From an uncultured Lachnospiraceae bacterium (GTDB lineage: Bacteria > Bacillota > Clostridia > Lachnospirales > Lachnospiraceae), in contig CAKRJK010000009.1 in assembly GCA_934351705.1 (NCBI GenBank), forward strand, positions 1 through 14,130: 14,130 nucleotides of DNA, given 5' to 3'. The stretch's first letter is position 1; every line of letters begins with the position of its first letter. Under the pieces are notes generated by a model. The model searched no databases and was not told the origin of the DNA. It worked only from the letters and a program-made list of their open reading frames with translations. The position numbers and the translations under genes were made by a program. Positions 1 through 7,337 of this stretch are shown piece after piece.

Positions 1-48
1 GACAGGCAGTGCCGGGAATCGTTAAGGCAGCGTCAGTTCCACACAGTT

Positions 49-1332
49 TTACCGTTGTGCCAACTCCTGCGTAATATCCTCCCATGTCACTCCTTTTTCT
101 ACCATAAGAACCATCACATGATATAAGAAATCCGAAATCTCATACTTAATCTCTTCCGGATCTGGATTCTTTGCCGCAATCACAATCTCCGTACATTCTT
201 CGCCTACTTTTTTGAGGATCTTATCAATTCCTTTATCGAACAGGTAATTGGTATATGAACCCTCCTTCGGATTGTTTTTACGATCTTCAATTACCGCATA
301 AACACTTTCAAAAACCTTCAACGGATTCTTCTCAATATACTCTTTCTTGACAATCTCGCGGAAGAAGCAGGACGGGCTTCCCGTATGGCATGCCACACCC
401 ACCTGGGATACTTTTGCCAAAATCGTATCATAATCACAATCGGCAACCAGCTCCTTGACATATTGGATGTGACCTGAGGTCAATCCCTTTGTCCAAAGCT
501 CCTGTCTGCTGCGGCTGTAATAGGTCATCTTTCCGCAGCTTAATGTTGTATTATAAGCCTCCTCGTTCATGTATGCACACATCAGGACATCATTCGTCGT
601 GTAATCCTGTACGATGACAGGCACCAATCCGTCGGAATTTTTCTTTAAATCTTCCCACTTTAATGCCGGATCGAAATTGTCCATCTTAATACCAAAGCTT
701 GAAAGCTCTGTCTTTAACTTCATAATGTCTGTGCCGGAATCATTGATAAATTCTCCGCAGATTCCCCGGACATTCTCTCTCTTTAATAACGTAACCAGCT
801 TCTCCATATCCATGTCGTTCTGCTCCACCAGATAGCTGATATCCGTCAAATTCTCCACGGAATCCAAAATCTGCTGGTTCATCACCAGAATCTCATGAAC
901 GCTCTCCTGTAACACGGACTGGTTTTTAAAAATGTAATCTACGTTTTTTAGGGAAATAATGATTTTTTCTTTTCCGAAACGTTTGCTTGCCTCCAGTGCC
1001 AGTTCTGCCGTAGACGGCTTGGAACCGTTTAAGATTACCTCTTTACATCCTGCGTAAATTAACTTCTTAACATCCTCTAAACGCTTGATATTTCCACCTG
1101 CGCAAAGCGGAATCTCAAGCAGACGGTTCAACTCTTTGATTGTATGGATGTTTAACTCATGTTCTTCATCCTCATTTGATAAATCATAAATTAATATTTT
1201 ATCAATACCGCTGTCGTTATAGAGTTTGACAAGGTTCTTTGTATCCTCCAACTCTTCGGGATTGTCAATACTCTTAACAGCCCTTCCGTTTTTTAAATAT
1301 AAAGTTGCAACTAAATTTTTGTGTTCTCTCAT
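49..1332 (-). CDS. hisIE: HisIE (PR-AMP cyclohydrolase / PR-ATP pyrophosphohydrolase) with an N-terminal degenerate HisA/HisF-like barrel
   Basis: This protein of 427 residues catalyses steps 2 and 3 of histidine synthesis: PR-ATP hydrolysis to PR-AMP, then ring opening to ProFAR. Residues about 223-330 are the HisI domain, with the D298-C299-D300-x-D302 cluster and Cys at 299, 315 and 322 matching the zinc/magnesium ligand pattern. Residues about 341-427 are the HisE domain (MazG-like), with E378, E379, E382 and D401. Ordinary HisIE proteins are about 200-230 residues. Here residues 5 to about 210 add a domain whose first half resembles HisA/HisF (LKNGRAVK at 13-20, AGGNIKR at 78-84, a phosphate-loop-like LNGS at 101-104). 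The catalytic Asp of the first strand is replaced (LYLKNGR), so this part is probably not an enzyme. The frame is open further upstream, but ATG at 1332 is chosen because it lies 4 bases after the hisB stop and aligns with HisF N-termini. Its Shine-Dalgarno is weak. Confidence 0.93.
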   Translation of the reverse strand: MREHKNLVATLYLKNGRAVKSIDNPEELEDTKNLVKLYNDSGIDKILIYDLSNEDEEHELNIHTIKELNRLLEIPLCAGGNIKRLEDVKKLIYAGCKEVILNGSKPSTAELALEASKRFGKEKIIISLKNVDYIFKNQSVLQESVHEILVMNQQILDSVENLTDISYLVEQNDMDMEKLVTLLKRENVRGICGEFINDSGTDIMKLKTELSSFGIKMDNFDPALKWEDLKKNSDGLVPVIVQDYTTNDVLMCAYMNEEAYNTTLSCGKMTYYSRSRQELWTKGLTSGHIQYVKELVADCDYDTILAKVSQVGVACHTGSPSCFFREIVKKEYIEKNPLKVFESVYAVIEDRKNNPKEGSYTNYLFDKGIDKILKKVGEECTEIVIAAKNPDPEEIKYEISDFLYHVMVLMVEKGVTWEDITQELAQR

Positions 1333-1336
1333 CTTG

Positions 1337-1930
1337 TTATAAACTGCCTTTCGTGGATAATATATCCGTAATTCTCGGATCTTTGACGGTTGCCTCATCC
1401 AATGCCTTCGCAAATGCCTTGAACAATGCTTCTATCATATGGTGATTATTTCCTCCATCCAAAATCTTCAAGTGCAGGTTCATCCCCGCCGCATAAGAAA
1501 TGGCATAAAAGAACTCACGCACCATCTCCGTATCCATATCACCGACTTTGTCTGTTGTAAATTCTCCTTCAAAAGAAAAGTAAGGACGCCCGGACAAATC
1601 CAATGCACAAAGAACCAGCGTCTCGTCCATCGGCAGAATACAACTTCCGTATCTTCTTATCCCCGCTTTGTCCAAAAGGGCTTCTCTGATTGCCGTGCCG
1701 AGTACAATACCGGTATCCTCAATCGTATGGTGGGAATCTACTTGTAAATCCCCTTTTACCGAGACTTCCAGATCAAAAAATCCGTGTCTGGAAAATCCCT
1801 CAAGCATATGATTGAAAAAACCAATCCCGGTGTCCACCTGATATTTTCCTGTTCCGTCCAAATTCAACTTCAGGTCTATATCGGTCTCCTTTGTTGTTCT
1901 TCGTTCTGATGCAATGCGATTTTGTTCCAT
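1337..1930 (-). CDS. hisB: Imidazoleglycerol-phosphate dehydratase
   Basis: HisB dehydrates imidazoleglycerol phosphate to imidazoleacetol phosphate, the sixth step of histidine synthesis, in the cytoplasm. The 197-residue length is that of the stand-alone dehydratase, so the histidinol-phosphate phosphatase domain of enterobacterial HisB is absent. The manganese-binding signatures are both present: HHTIED at 67-72 and GGNNHHMIEA at 159-168. FFNHMLEGFSRHG at 38-50 is the usual N-terminal motif, with Asn where many homologues have Asp before HML. The C-terminus ends in the family's STKG element. The gene follows hisD by 15 bases, with a GAGAGGA-type ribosome binding site in the gap, and it ends 4 bases before hisIE. 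Its last codons contain what little Shine-Dalgarno sequence hisIE has. Confidence 0.97.
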   Translation of the reverse strand: MEQNRIASERRTTKETDIDLKLNLDGTGKYQVDTGIGFFNHMLEGFSRHGFFDLEVSVKGDLQVDSHHTIEDTGIVLGTAIREALLDKAGIRRYGSCILPMDETLVLCALDLSGRPYFSFEGEFTTDKVGDMDTEMVREFFYAISYAAGMNLHLKILDGGNNHHMIEALFKAFAKALDEATVKDPRITDILSTKGSL

Positions 1931-1945
1931 AATTCAGCGTCCTCT

Positions 1946-3241
1946 CTATGTCTCTTCAAATCTTACTTTAATCGAATTTGCGTGCGCCGTCAACCGTTCA
2001 CATTCCGCAAATTGTACAATATCCTTATAAACGGACTCCAACGCCTCTTTGGAATATGAGATAATACTGGATTTTTTGATAAAATCATCCACTCCGAGCG
2101 GTGAGAAAAATTTGGCTGTTCCGTTTGTCGGCAGAACATGGTTCGGTCCCGCAAAATAGTCGCCGAGCGGCTCGGAGCTGTATTCTCCCAGGAAGATTGC
2201 ACCCGCATTGCGAATCTTTGTCATGACTTCAAACGGATTTTTCATCACAATCTCTAAATGCTCGGAGGCAATTTCATTTGCGGTTTCGATTGCCTGTTTT
2301 TCGTCCTCAGCTACCAGAATATATCCGTAATTCTCCAATGACTTTTCAATAATCTCTCTTCTGGAGAGTTTCTTTAAAAATCTTGTAATCTCTTTTTCTA
2401 CTTCTTCTGCCAGAGTACGGCTGGTCGTCACCAGAATTGCCGACGCCATCTCGTCATGCTCTGCCTGTGAAAGCAGATCTGCCGCTACATAGGTCGGATT
2501 TGCCGTTTCATCTGCCAGCACCAGAATCTCACTCGGTCCCGCGATGGAATCAATGCTCACATGACCGAACACTGCTTTTTTTGCAAGTGCTACATAGATG
2601 TTTCCCGGACCTACAATCTTATCCACCTTCGGGATACTCGGTGTTCCGAAAGCGAGTGCGGCGATTGCCTGTGCTCCGCCGACTTTATAGATTCTGTCAA
2701 CGCCTGCCTCTTTTGCAGCAACCAATGTCGACGCACAGATTTCTCCGTTTTTATCGGGCGGCGTTGTCATGATGATCTCGTCTACTCCCGCTACCTTTGC
2801 CGGAACGACATTCATCAGAACGCTGGAAGGATAAACCGCTTTTCCTCCCGGCACATAGACACCTACCTTTTGAAGTGCTGTCACCTTCTGTCCGAGCATA
2901 ATGCCGTTTTCCTCCGAATCAAACCAGCTGTACTGTTTTTGTTTTTCATGATAGGTACGGATGTTGACCAATGCCTTGCGGATGACATCCAAAAGTTCAG
3001 GCTGAACCTCTTCATAGGCTTTTTGAATCTCCTGCTCCGTCACCTGAATGTTGGTGCGGTTGATTTTTGCTCCATCAAAACGCTCTGTGTAAGCAAAGAC
3101 TGCCTTGTCCTTTTTGGTGCGAACCTCTTCGATGATCGCATTGACTCTTCCCTCAAATTCTCCGTAGCTGTTCGGGCTTCTTTTTAAGAGGTTTTCCAAG
3201 ATATTGTTTTTTGTCTCTTCTGTCAATTCTAATATTCTCAT
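1946..3241 (-). CDS. hisD: Histidinol dehydrogenase
   Basis: HisD is the NAD-dependent zinc enzyme that oxidises L-histidinol to histidine in two steps, the end of the pathway. Its 431 residues match the family length. Visible signatures are the VGVYVPGG motif at 126-133, GPGNIYVALAKK at 211-222, IAGPSEI at 233-239, and LSQAEHDEMASAIL at 257-270. The zinc ligands map to Q259, H262, D361 (GDYFAGPNHVLPT) and H420 (LTAHANSI). The catalytic pair is E327-H328 in ASEHLE. Nothing essential is missing. The start is supported by TTAGGAAG about 8 bases upstream, and the gap from hisG is 10 bases. The second gene product needed for histidinol formation, HisC, is not encoded in this window. Confidence 0.98.
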   Translation of the reverse strand: MRILELTEETKNNILENLLKRSPNSYGEFEGRVNAIIEEVRTKKDKAVFAYTERFDGAKINRTNIQVTEQEIQKAYEEVQPELLDVIRKALVNIRTYHEKQKQYSWFDSEENGIMLGQKVTALQKVGVYVPGGKAVYPSSVLMNVVPAKVAGVDEIIMTTPPDKNGEICASTLVAAKEAGVDRIYKVGGAQAIAALAFGTPSIPKVDKIVGPGNIYVALAKKAVFGHVSIDSIAGPSEILVLADETANPTYVAADLLSQAEHDEMASAILVTTSRTLAEEVEKEITRFLKKLSRREIIEKSLENYGYILVAEDEKQAIETANEIASEHLEIVMKNPFEVMTKIRNAGAIFLGEYSSEPLGDYFAGPNHVLPTNGTAKFFSPLGVDDFIKKSSIISYSKEALESVYKDIVQFAECERLTAHANSIKVRFEET

Positions 3242-3251
3242 ATGCCACTTC

Positions 3252-3902
3252 CTAACTGTTTAAGACAGATTTTAAATCTGCAATTAACTTTGTGATACGT
3301 TCGTTCTCCATTTTCATGCTGACCTGGTTCACGACCATACGCGCGGATAAATCCGTAACTTCCTCTAATACATCCAAGCCGTTTTCCCTTAATGTGGAAC
3401 CCGTCTCCACAATGTCGACGATCACTTCGGAAAGTCCTACGATCGGTGCCAGTTCGATCGAACCGTTTAACTTGATAATCTCAACGGTCTGATGTTTTTT
3501 ATTATAAAAGTAATCTTTTGCAATCTTCGGATATTTGGTCGCCACACGAATCTGTTCTCTGTGCTGTAAAAGTTCTTTTGCCTCTTTCGGTCCACAGACA
3601 CACATCCTGCACTTTCCGAAGCCCAGATCAAGAACCTCATAAATGTTTCTTCCCTCTTCTAAAATGGTGTCTTTACCGACAATCCCGATGTCTGCCGCAC
3701 CGTACTCCACATAAGTCGGCACATCCGGTCCCTTTGCAAGGAAAAACCGCATCTTGTATTCTTCATTGACAAAAATCAATTTTCTGGTCTTTTTATCTTT
3801 CATCTCCTCGCAGGTGATTCCGATTTTTTCAAAAGTCTCCAAAGTCTGATTTGCAAGTCTGCCTTTTCCGAGGGCAAACGTCAAATAACGATTCTCTTCC
3901 AT
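3252..3902 (-). CDS. hisG: ATP phosphoribosyltransferase catalytic subunit, short form
   Basis: HisG condenses ATP with PRPP to give PR-ATP, the first and feedback-controlled step of histidine synthesis. At 216 residues this is the short form (HisG-S). It lacks the C-terminal regulatory domain of the long form and depends on HisZ, encoded just upstream. Visible motifs are GKGRL at 12-16, [12 protein letters not shown] at 67-78, VATKYPKIA at 120-128 and the PRPP-binding loop [14 protein letters not shown] at 162-175. The frame extends 28 codons further into hisZ, but the ATG at 3902 is preferred. It lies 1 base after the hisZ stop, has a strong Shine-Dalgarno sequence 6 bases upstream, and starts the protein right before the first conserved strand. 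The longer version would add a basic segment with no family counterpart. Confidence 0.97.
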   Translation of the reverse strand: MEENRYLTFALGKGRLANQTLETFEKIGITCEEMKDKKTRKLIFVNEEYKMRFFLAKGPDVPTYVEYGAADIGIVGKDTILEEGRNIYEVLDLGFGKCRMCVCGPKEAKELLQHREQIRVATKYPKIAKDYFYNKKHQTVEIIKLNGSIELAPIVGLSEVIVDIVETGSTLRENGLDVLEEVTDLSARMVVNQVSMKMENERITKLIADLKSVLNS

Positions 3903-3903
3903 G

Positions 3904-5097
3904 CTACTCTCCCTCCATAAAAGTGACTTTTGCAATTCCCATCCGCTTTGCGTAAGCTTCATAATCCTCTTTTTGATACGCTTCATCCTTTTTTTGAAGT
4001 TCTACATAAACTCCTTTTGCACGAAGTTCTTTTGCTAGTTGAATTGCCTGTTTTTGGTTGTTTTTATCATATATTAAAAGTTCATTTGATTTTTCGATCT
4101 CTGTTTTTTCTTTTTGGCGGTTGACTGCCGCAAGCAGCTGGTCTAATGCGATTGCAAAACCGATCGACGGTGCGTCTTTTCCGAAATATTTAAGCAGTTT
4201 GTCATAACGTCCGCCCTTGACCACCGGTTCACCGCTTCCGTAGGTATATCCCGCAAAGATAATTCCCGTATAGTAATGATAGTTGCTGATCGCACCGATC
4301 TCATAGGAAATATACTGTTCTACCTCATAGCTTTTTAAGACTTCATGTAATTTTGTCAAATGCTCTAACGCAGCGGCTACCCGCTCATATTTTGCCGCAA
4401 TCTGCTTTGCGTCGGCAAACTGTGCCGGACTGTTATAAAATCCGCCCAAAAGCCCGAATAGGGTTCTCAGTTCCTCTTCCATCGGAAGTTTTGCAATCAC
4501 TTCCTCCACACCGAAGAAATTCTTATTTTCAATCAGTTCCCGCAGTTCTTCCTCCTGTTCCTCCGAAAGTCCTGCCGCATCCGAAAGTCCTTTGAAAAAC
4601 TCCGCATGACCGACACTAATCTGAAATTCTTTTAATCCCGCCTGTTTCATGGATTCTACCGCCATCGCAAGGATTTCCGCGTCCGCCTCGATCGACTTAT
4701 CACCGATCAGCTCCGCACCAAGCTGTGTGGACTCTTTGAACCTGCCCTGATAGCTGCTGTGATTGATAAAAATATTACCCATATAACAAAGACGCAGAGG
4801 CATTGTTTCCTCTCCAAAATACATGGCAACCGCCCTTGCGATCGACGGCGTAATATCCGGTCTTAGCACCAGCGTATTCCCCTCTCTGTCAAAGAATTTG
4901 TACAACTCCTTAGACGCAATACTTCCGATCTCGCGATTAAATACATCAAAAAATTCAAATGTCGGTGTCTGTATCGTATGATAACCGAACGACAACAAAG
5001 TTCTGTGTAAATCTTCCTGTATCCTCAGCTTTCGCTCGCATTCTCCGTTATAAATGTCACGAACACCCTCCGGGGTGTGCAGCAATCCTTTTCTCAT
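3904..5097 (-). CDS. hisZ: ATP phosphoribosyltransferase regulatory subunit
   Basis: HisZ is a catalytically dead paralogue of histidyl-tRNA synthetase that forms a hetero-octamer with short HisG and is needed for its activity and histidine feedback. The 397-residue protein has the class II fold landmarks: motif 1 around residues 38-50, motif 2 with [14 protein letters not shown] at 119-132, the YYTG segment late in the chain, and a motif 3-like [12 protein letters not shown] followed by [14 protein letters not shown]. Assignment to HisZ rather than HisRS rests on the position directly before hisG-S, the altered HisRS signature ([10 protein letters not shown] instead of LDYYTG), and a C-terminal end of only about 75 residues. 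It is the first gene of the operon, with GGAGGAG at 5103-5109, five bases before the ATG. Confidence 0.96.
   Translation of the reverse strand: MRKGLLHTPEGVRDIYNGECERKLRIQEDLHRTLLSFGYHTIQTPTFEFFDVFNREIGSIASKELYKFFDREGNTLVLRPDITPSIARAVAMYFGEETMPLRLCYMGNIFINHSSYQGRFKESTQLGAELIGDKSIEADAEILAMAVESMKQAGLKEFQISVGHAEFFKGLSDAAGLSEEQEEELRELIENKNFFGVEEVIAKLPMEEELRTLFGLLGGFYNSPAQFADAKQIAAKYERVAAALEHLTKLHEVLKSYEVEQYISYEIGAISNYHYYTGIIFAGYTYGSGEPVVKGGRYDKLLKYFGKDAPSIGFAIALDQLLAAVNRQKEKTEIEKSNELLIYDKNNQKQAIQLAKELRAKGVYVELQKKDEAYQKEDYEAYAKRMGIAKVTFMEGE
3909..3916 (-). promoter_or_regulatory. hisG ribosome binding site inside the hisZ 3' end
   Basis: GGAGGGAG reads on the minus strand six bases before the hisG ATG at 3902. 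It is formed by the last Glu-Gly-Glu codons of hisZ, so translation of hisG is probably coupled to termination of hisZ. That fits two subunits needed in a fixed ratio. The site decides the hisG start over the longer frame that extends upstream. Confidence 0.8.
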
Positions 5098-5122
5098 GAC
5101 TTCTCCTCCAAATTTTGTTTTC

Positions 5123-5143
5123 CGTTACTTTATCGTGGTAACG
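5123..5143 (-). promoter_or_regulatory. Inverted repeat in the hisZ leader (possible operator or hairpin)
   Basis: In the untranslated leader between promoter and hisZ, the minus strand reads CGTTAC, then nine bases, then GTAACG: a perfect 6-base inverted repeat. An imperfect GTA...TAC dyad (GTAGCACGTTAC) overlaps its left arm. The repeat lies about 25 bases downstream of the expected transcription start, where a repressor site or small RNA hairpin could act. I found no T-box signature and no terminator-like U tract in this short leader. The function is inferred only from position and symmetry. Confidence 0.35.
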
Positions 5144-5174
5144 TGCTACTTTGATACTACAATAAATTTTGTAT

Positions 5175-5203
5175 ATTATATGATAAATTCCAAAAAAAGT
5201 CAA
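5175..5203 (-). promoter_or_regulatory. Sigma-A promoter of the his operon
   Basis: On the minus strand TTGACT (5203-5198) is followed after exactly 17 bases by a perfect TATAAT (5180-5175), predicting a start near 5168 and a leader of about 70 bases before hisZ. The spacer has a T tract next to the -35 box. The recU stop codon TGA (5202-5200) lies inside the -35 hexamer, so the promoter was built on the end of the preceding gene. I see no terminator separating recU from it, so read-through from upstream is possible. Confidence 0.85.
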
Positions 5204-5733
5204 TCCCTGATATCAAGATCCTTTTGGATTCCGTCCAGATAAGGCACCAGCACTCCGCCCTTGCCGTGAAAAAAGAAGTCTTTTTCCAATTCTTCATAGC
5301 GAAAGCTCTTTCTTCCGCCGTCTTCCATTCGTTTCCAGAATTCCGACAGCTTTTCAAAGCGCAGATAGTAGAACTCATCTTTATGTGTAAAAAAGATCAG
5401 AAAGAATGCCATACCGTTTTGTCGTTCAAACTCCCGCATAAACTCCACCTGGTGGGGATGGATATTGGCGAGCGGAAAGGTATCGGTGTGACACTCCTTT
5501 GCATCAAAGCAGACCGGTATTCCCTGTACCACTCCGATATAATCCACGGTACTCTTCTGGTCAAAATACGCCAGCGTAATGTGTCTGGTCTCCTTGTCAA
5601 TATTGATCGGCGTGATCGGAGTCGGTACCTTCTGAATCAGGGCAAGCCCGTTCTCCAGATACTTTTCATTGGTTCGATTGATAAATTCTTCAAAGGTAGA
5701 GCCGCGAAGCCCTCTCGAATTCCATGTCGGCAT
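5200..5733 (-). CDS. recU: Holliday junction resolvase RecU
   Basis: RecU cleaves Holliday junctions in recombinational repair and chromosome segregation in Firmicutes, taking the place of RuvC. The 177-residue protein carries the family core: RG..FEEFINRTNEKY at 7-25, QKVPTPITP at 34-42, STVDYIGV at 61-68, FDAKE at 76-80 and FPLANIHPHQ at 86-95. D64, D77 and K79 fall at the spacing of the Bacillus subtilis catalytic D88, E101 and K103, with Asp in place of Glu at the second. It lacks the roughly 30-residue N-terminal extension of the Bacillus protein. Its ATG overlaps the stop of the phosphatase gene (TAATG), with AAAGGAA about 8 bases upstream, which implies translational coupling. The common neighbour in Bacillus, a class A penicillin-binding protein gene, is not here. 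Confidence 0.93.
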   Translation of the reverse strand: MPTWNSRGLRGSTFEEFINRTNEKYLENGLALIQKVPTPITPINIDKETRHITLAYFDQKSTVDYIGVVQGIPVCFDAKECHTDTFPLANIHPHQVEFMREFERQNGMAFFLIFFTHKDEFYYLRFEKLSEFWKRMEDGGRKSFRYEELEKDFFFHGKGGVLVPYLDGIQKDLDIRD

Positions 5734-6380
5734 TATAAGATTCCTTTCGCTGTCACATCTGCCTCATAATAAATCTTTTCTATATAAGAAATTGCAAACT
5801 CTCCGTCCTCTAAGGTGAGCCGGTTCATGCAACAGTTTGGCTGATGAATCTCCCAATAACGGTCAATGTCCCATCCGTTTACGGCAAGCAGCAAGGCACG
5901 AATCATTGCTCCGTGGCAGACTACAAGCACATTTTCGTATTTTCCCTCCAACGGTTTGATCTCGTTCTCCAGAAAATCTTTTGCTCTCGCCAAAATCTCC
6001 TCGTAAGATTCCGCACCGTCTTTTGCAATGTATTGGCTCGGTGCCGTAAAACAACGGCGGATATTGATATTCTCATCGTTTTCTTTGATGTCACGAATCA
6101 ACATACTTTCGCATTTTCCAAATCCCATCTCCACGATGCGGTCATCTAACGTTATCTGGTGCAGCTCCATATCGCCCTTGACGATCGTTGCCGTCTGTAC
6201 CGCACGGATCAGCGGACTGCTGTAAATTTTATCAAACACAATGCCTTCTTTTCTGACTCCGTCGCGTGTTATGCAGGCGAGTTCGATTCCGTATTCATTC
6301 AAAGGAATATCTACTCTTCCCTGAATCCTTCCCTCTTTGTTTGCATTTGTCTCACCGTGTCTTAACAGATAAATGTTCAT
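5733..6380 (-). CDS. Histidine phosphatase (phosphoglycerate mutase-like) family protein
   Basis: This is a member of the histidine phosphatase superfamily, which uses a phospho-histidine intermediate. The 215 residues hold all the core residues: LLRHGETNANKEGRIQGR at 5-22 (R7, nucleophile H8), SSPLIRAVQTA at 54-64 (R59), an acid in RIVEMGFGKCE at 81-91 (E84), and the second His in VVCHGAMIRAL at 153-163 (H156). It resembles the GpmB/CobC-type phosphatases more than true glycolytic mutases. No cobalamin genes are nearby, so the substrate cannot be named. GGAGGG lies about 7 bases before the ATG. The gene starts 13 bases after the RluA-family gene and overlaps recU by one base. Confidence 0.9.
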   Translation of the reverse strand: MNIYLLRHGETNANKEGRIQGRVDIPLNEYGIELACITRDGVRKEGIVFDKIYSSPLIRAVQTATIVKGDMELHQITLDDRIVEMGFGKCESMLIRDIKENDENINIRRCFTAPSQYIAKDGAESYEEILARAKDFLENEIKPLEGKYENVLVVCHGAMIRALLLAVNGWDIDRYWEIHQPNCCMNRLTLEDGEFAISYIEKIYYEADVTAKGIL

Positions 6381-6393
6381 GTGTATCCCTCCT

Positions 6394-7317
6394 CTATAAA
6401 AAATCCTCTGGTATGTTTGTCTTAATCTCCGTTCCGTCCTCTAGCACCAGTCTGTATGCGTGTAAAAGCTGTCTTTTCACGCCTTTTTTTGCATATTCCC
6501 GATTTAAAGCACAGTCTCCGTACTTGGCATCCCCGACAATCGGATGTCCGATACTTGCCAGATGAGCCCGAATCTGATGAGAGCGTCCGGTTATTAAATG
6601 TACTTGTAATAAAGTGGTATCCTCCCGCTGTTCCAACGGCTGATACTCTGTCTCAATATATTTTGCTCCCGGCATTTCCGTCCTGCCGATGCTCACGCGG
6701 TTAGCCTTTTCATCCTTGATCAGATAACCTTTGATATTGGAAGGCTTTGTGATCACACCTTTTACAAGACAGAGATAATACTTTTGAATGGTTCTTTCTT
6801 TTAACGCCCTGCTCATCTGCTGTGAACCTTTGAGTGTTTTTCCCGCGATCAAAAGTCCCGATGTATTGCGGTCTAAACGGTTGCACACAGACGGTTTAAA
6901 GGTGTTCAAATCCTCTTTCTTTATTAAACCTTTATTTAATAAGTATTGCAAAACGTATTCGTTAGCGGAAATATCGTCCGGCTTCGCTTTCTGCGATAAC
7001 ATCCCCGCAGGCTTGTCAAAAATCAGAATATCCTCGGTTTCGTACAGAATTTCCAATTGTATCTTGGGTATGTCCTGCAAAATCTCTGTCGTCTGAGCAC
7101 CCGCAAACTTATCAAACGTCTCATCCGATAAGAAAAACCGAATGACATCGCCCACGACAGTCTTTTCCGAACCGGTTGCCTTTTTTCCGTTGAGTACGAT
7201 ATTCTTTTTGCGGAGCATTTTGTACAGAAAGCTGCTTGGTGCTTCTTTTAATATCTTGCCGAGCAGCTTGTCTAAACGCTGTCCTGCCTCATTTTCTTTT
7301 ACTGTGATCTCTCTCAT
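6394..7317 (-). CDS. RluA-family rRNA/tRNA pseudouridine synthase with S4 domain
   Basis: This enzyme isomerises specific uridines in structured RNA, probably 23S rRNA as for RluC and RluD, but the exact site cannot be told from sequence. The 307-residue protein has an N-terminal S4 RNA-binding domain (about 13-65, RLDKLL...LRKKNIVLNGKK) and a catalytic domain from about 88. Motif I is LIFDKPAGML at 98-107. Motif II is NRLDRNTSGLLI at 146-157, with catalytic Asp at 149. The late motifs HLITGRSHQIRAHLA and GHPIVGDAKYG are intact. The usual His of HRLDR is Asn. The gene follows the YgiQ gene by 20 bases. The only Shine-Dalgarno-like sequence, GGAG, is about 12 bases from the ATG, so expression may be modest. 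Confidence 0.93.
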   Translation of the reverse strand: MREITVKENEAGQRLDKLLGKILKEAPSSFLYKMLRKKNIVLNGKKATGSEKTVVGDVIRFFLSDETFDKFAGAQTTEILQDIPKIQLEILYETEDILIFDKPAGMLSQKAKPDDISANEYVLQYLLNKGLIKKEDLNTFKPSVCNRLDRNTSGLLIAGKTLKGSQQMSRALKERTIQKYYLCLVKGVITKPSNIKGYLIKDEKANRVSIGRTEMPGAKYIETEYQPLEQREDTTLLQVHLITGRSHQIRAHLASIGHPIVGDAKYGDCALNREYAKKGVKRQLLHAYRLVLEDGTEIKTNIPEDFL

Positions 7318-7337
7318 ATTCCAATCGTTCTCCGCTC

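Noticed and set aside
1..48. Terminator after hisIE
   Set aside because: The bases are GC-mixed without a stable inverted repeat followed by a T tract on the minus strand.
1330..1413. A longer hisIE start overlapping hisB by 77 bases
   Set aside because: The added residues are the out-of-frame reading of conserved hisB codons; ATG at 1332 fits the HisF-like start and lies just after the hisB stop.
2561..3187. A 208-codon plus-strand open frame opposite hisD
   Set aside because: It lies wholly inside a well-supported hisD, has Cys-, Arg- and Ser-rich composition typical of an antisense shadow, and shows no family motif.
3900..3986. A longer hisG starting 28 codons upstream within hisZ
   Set aside because: The extra basic segment has no counterpart in HisG, while the ATG at 3902 has a strong ribosome binding site and fits the family N-terminus.
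5098..5168. Histidine T-box riboswitch upstream of hisZ
   Set aside because: The leader is only about 70 bases, with no AGGGTGG-type T-box sequence, no specifier loop and no terminator.
5224..5769. A 181-codon plus-strand open frame opposite recU
   Set aside because: It is antisense to a clear RecU with catalytic residues; no recognisable domain.
5733..6380. Glycolytic phosphoglycerate mutase or CobC assignment
   Set aside because: The core residues fit only the superfamily; there are no glycolysis or cobalamin neighbours and no substrate-specific signature I can point to.
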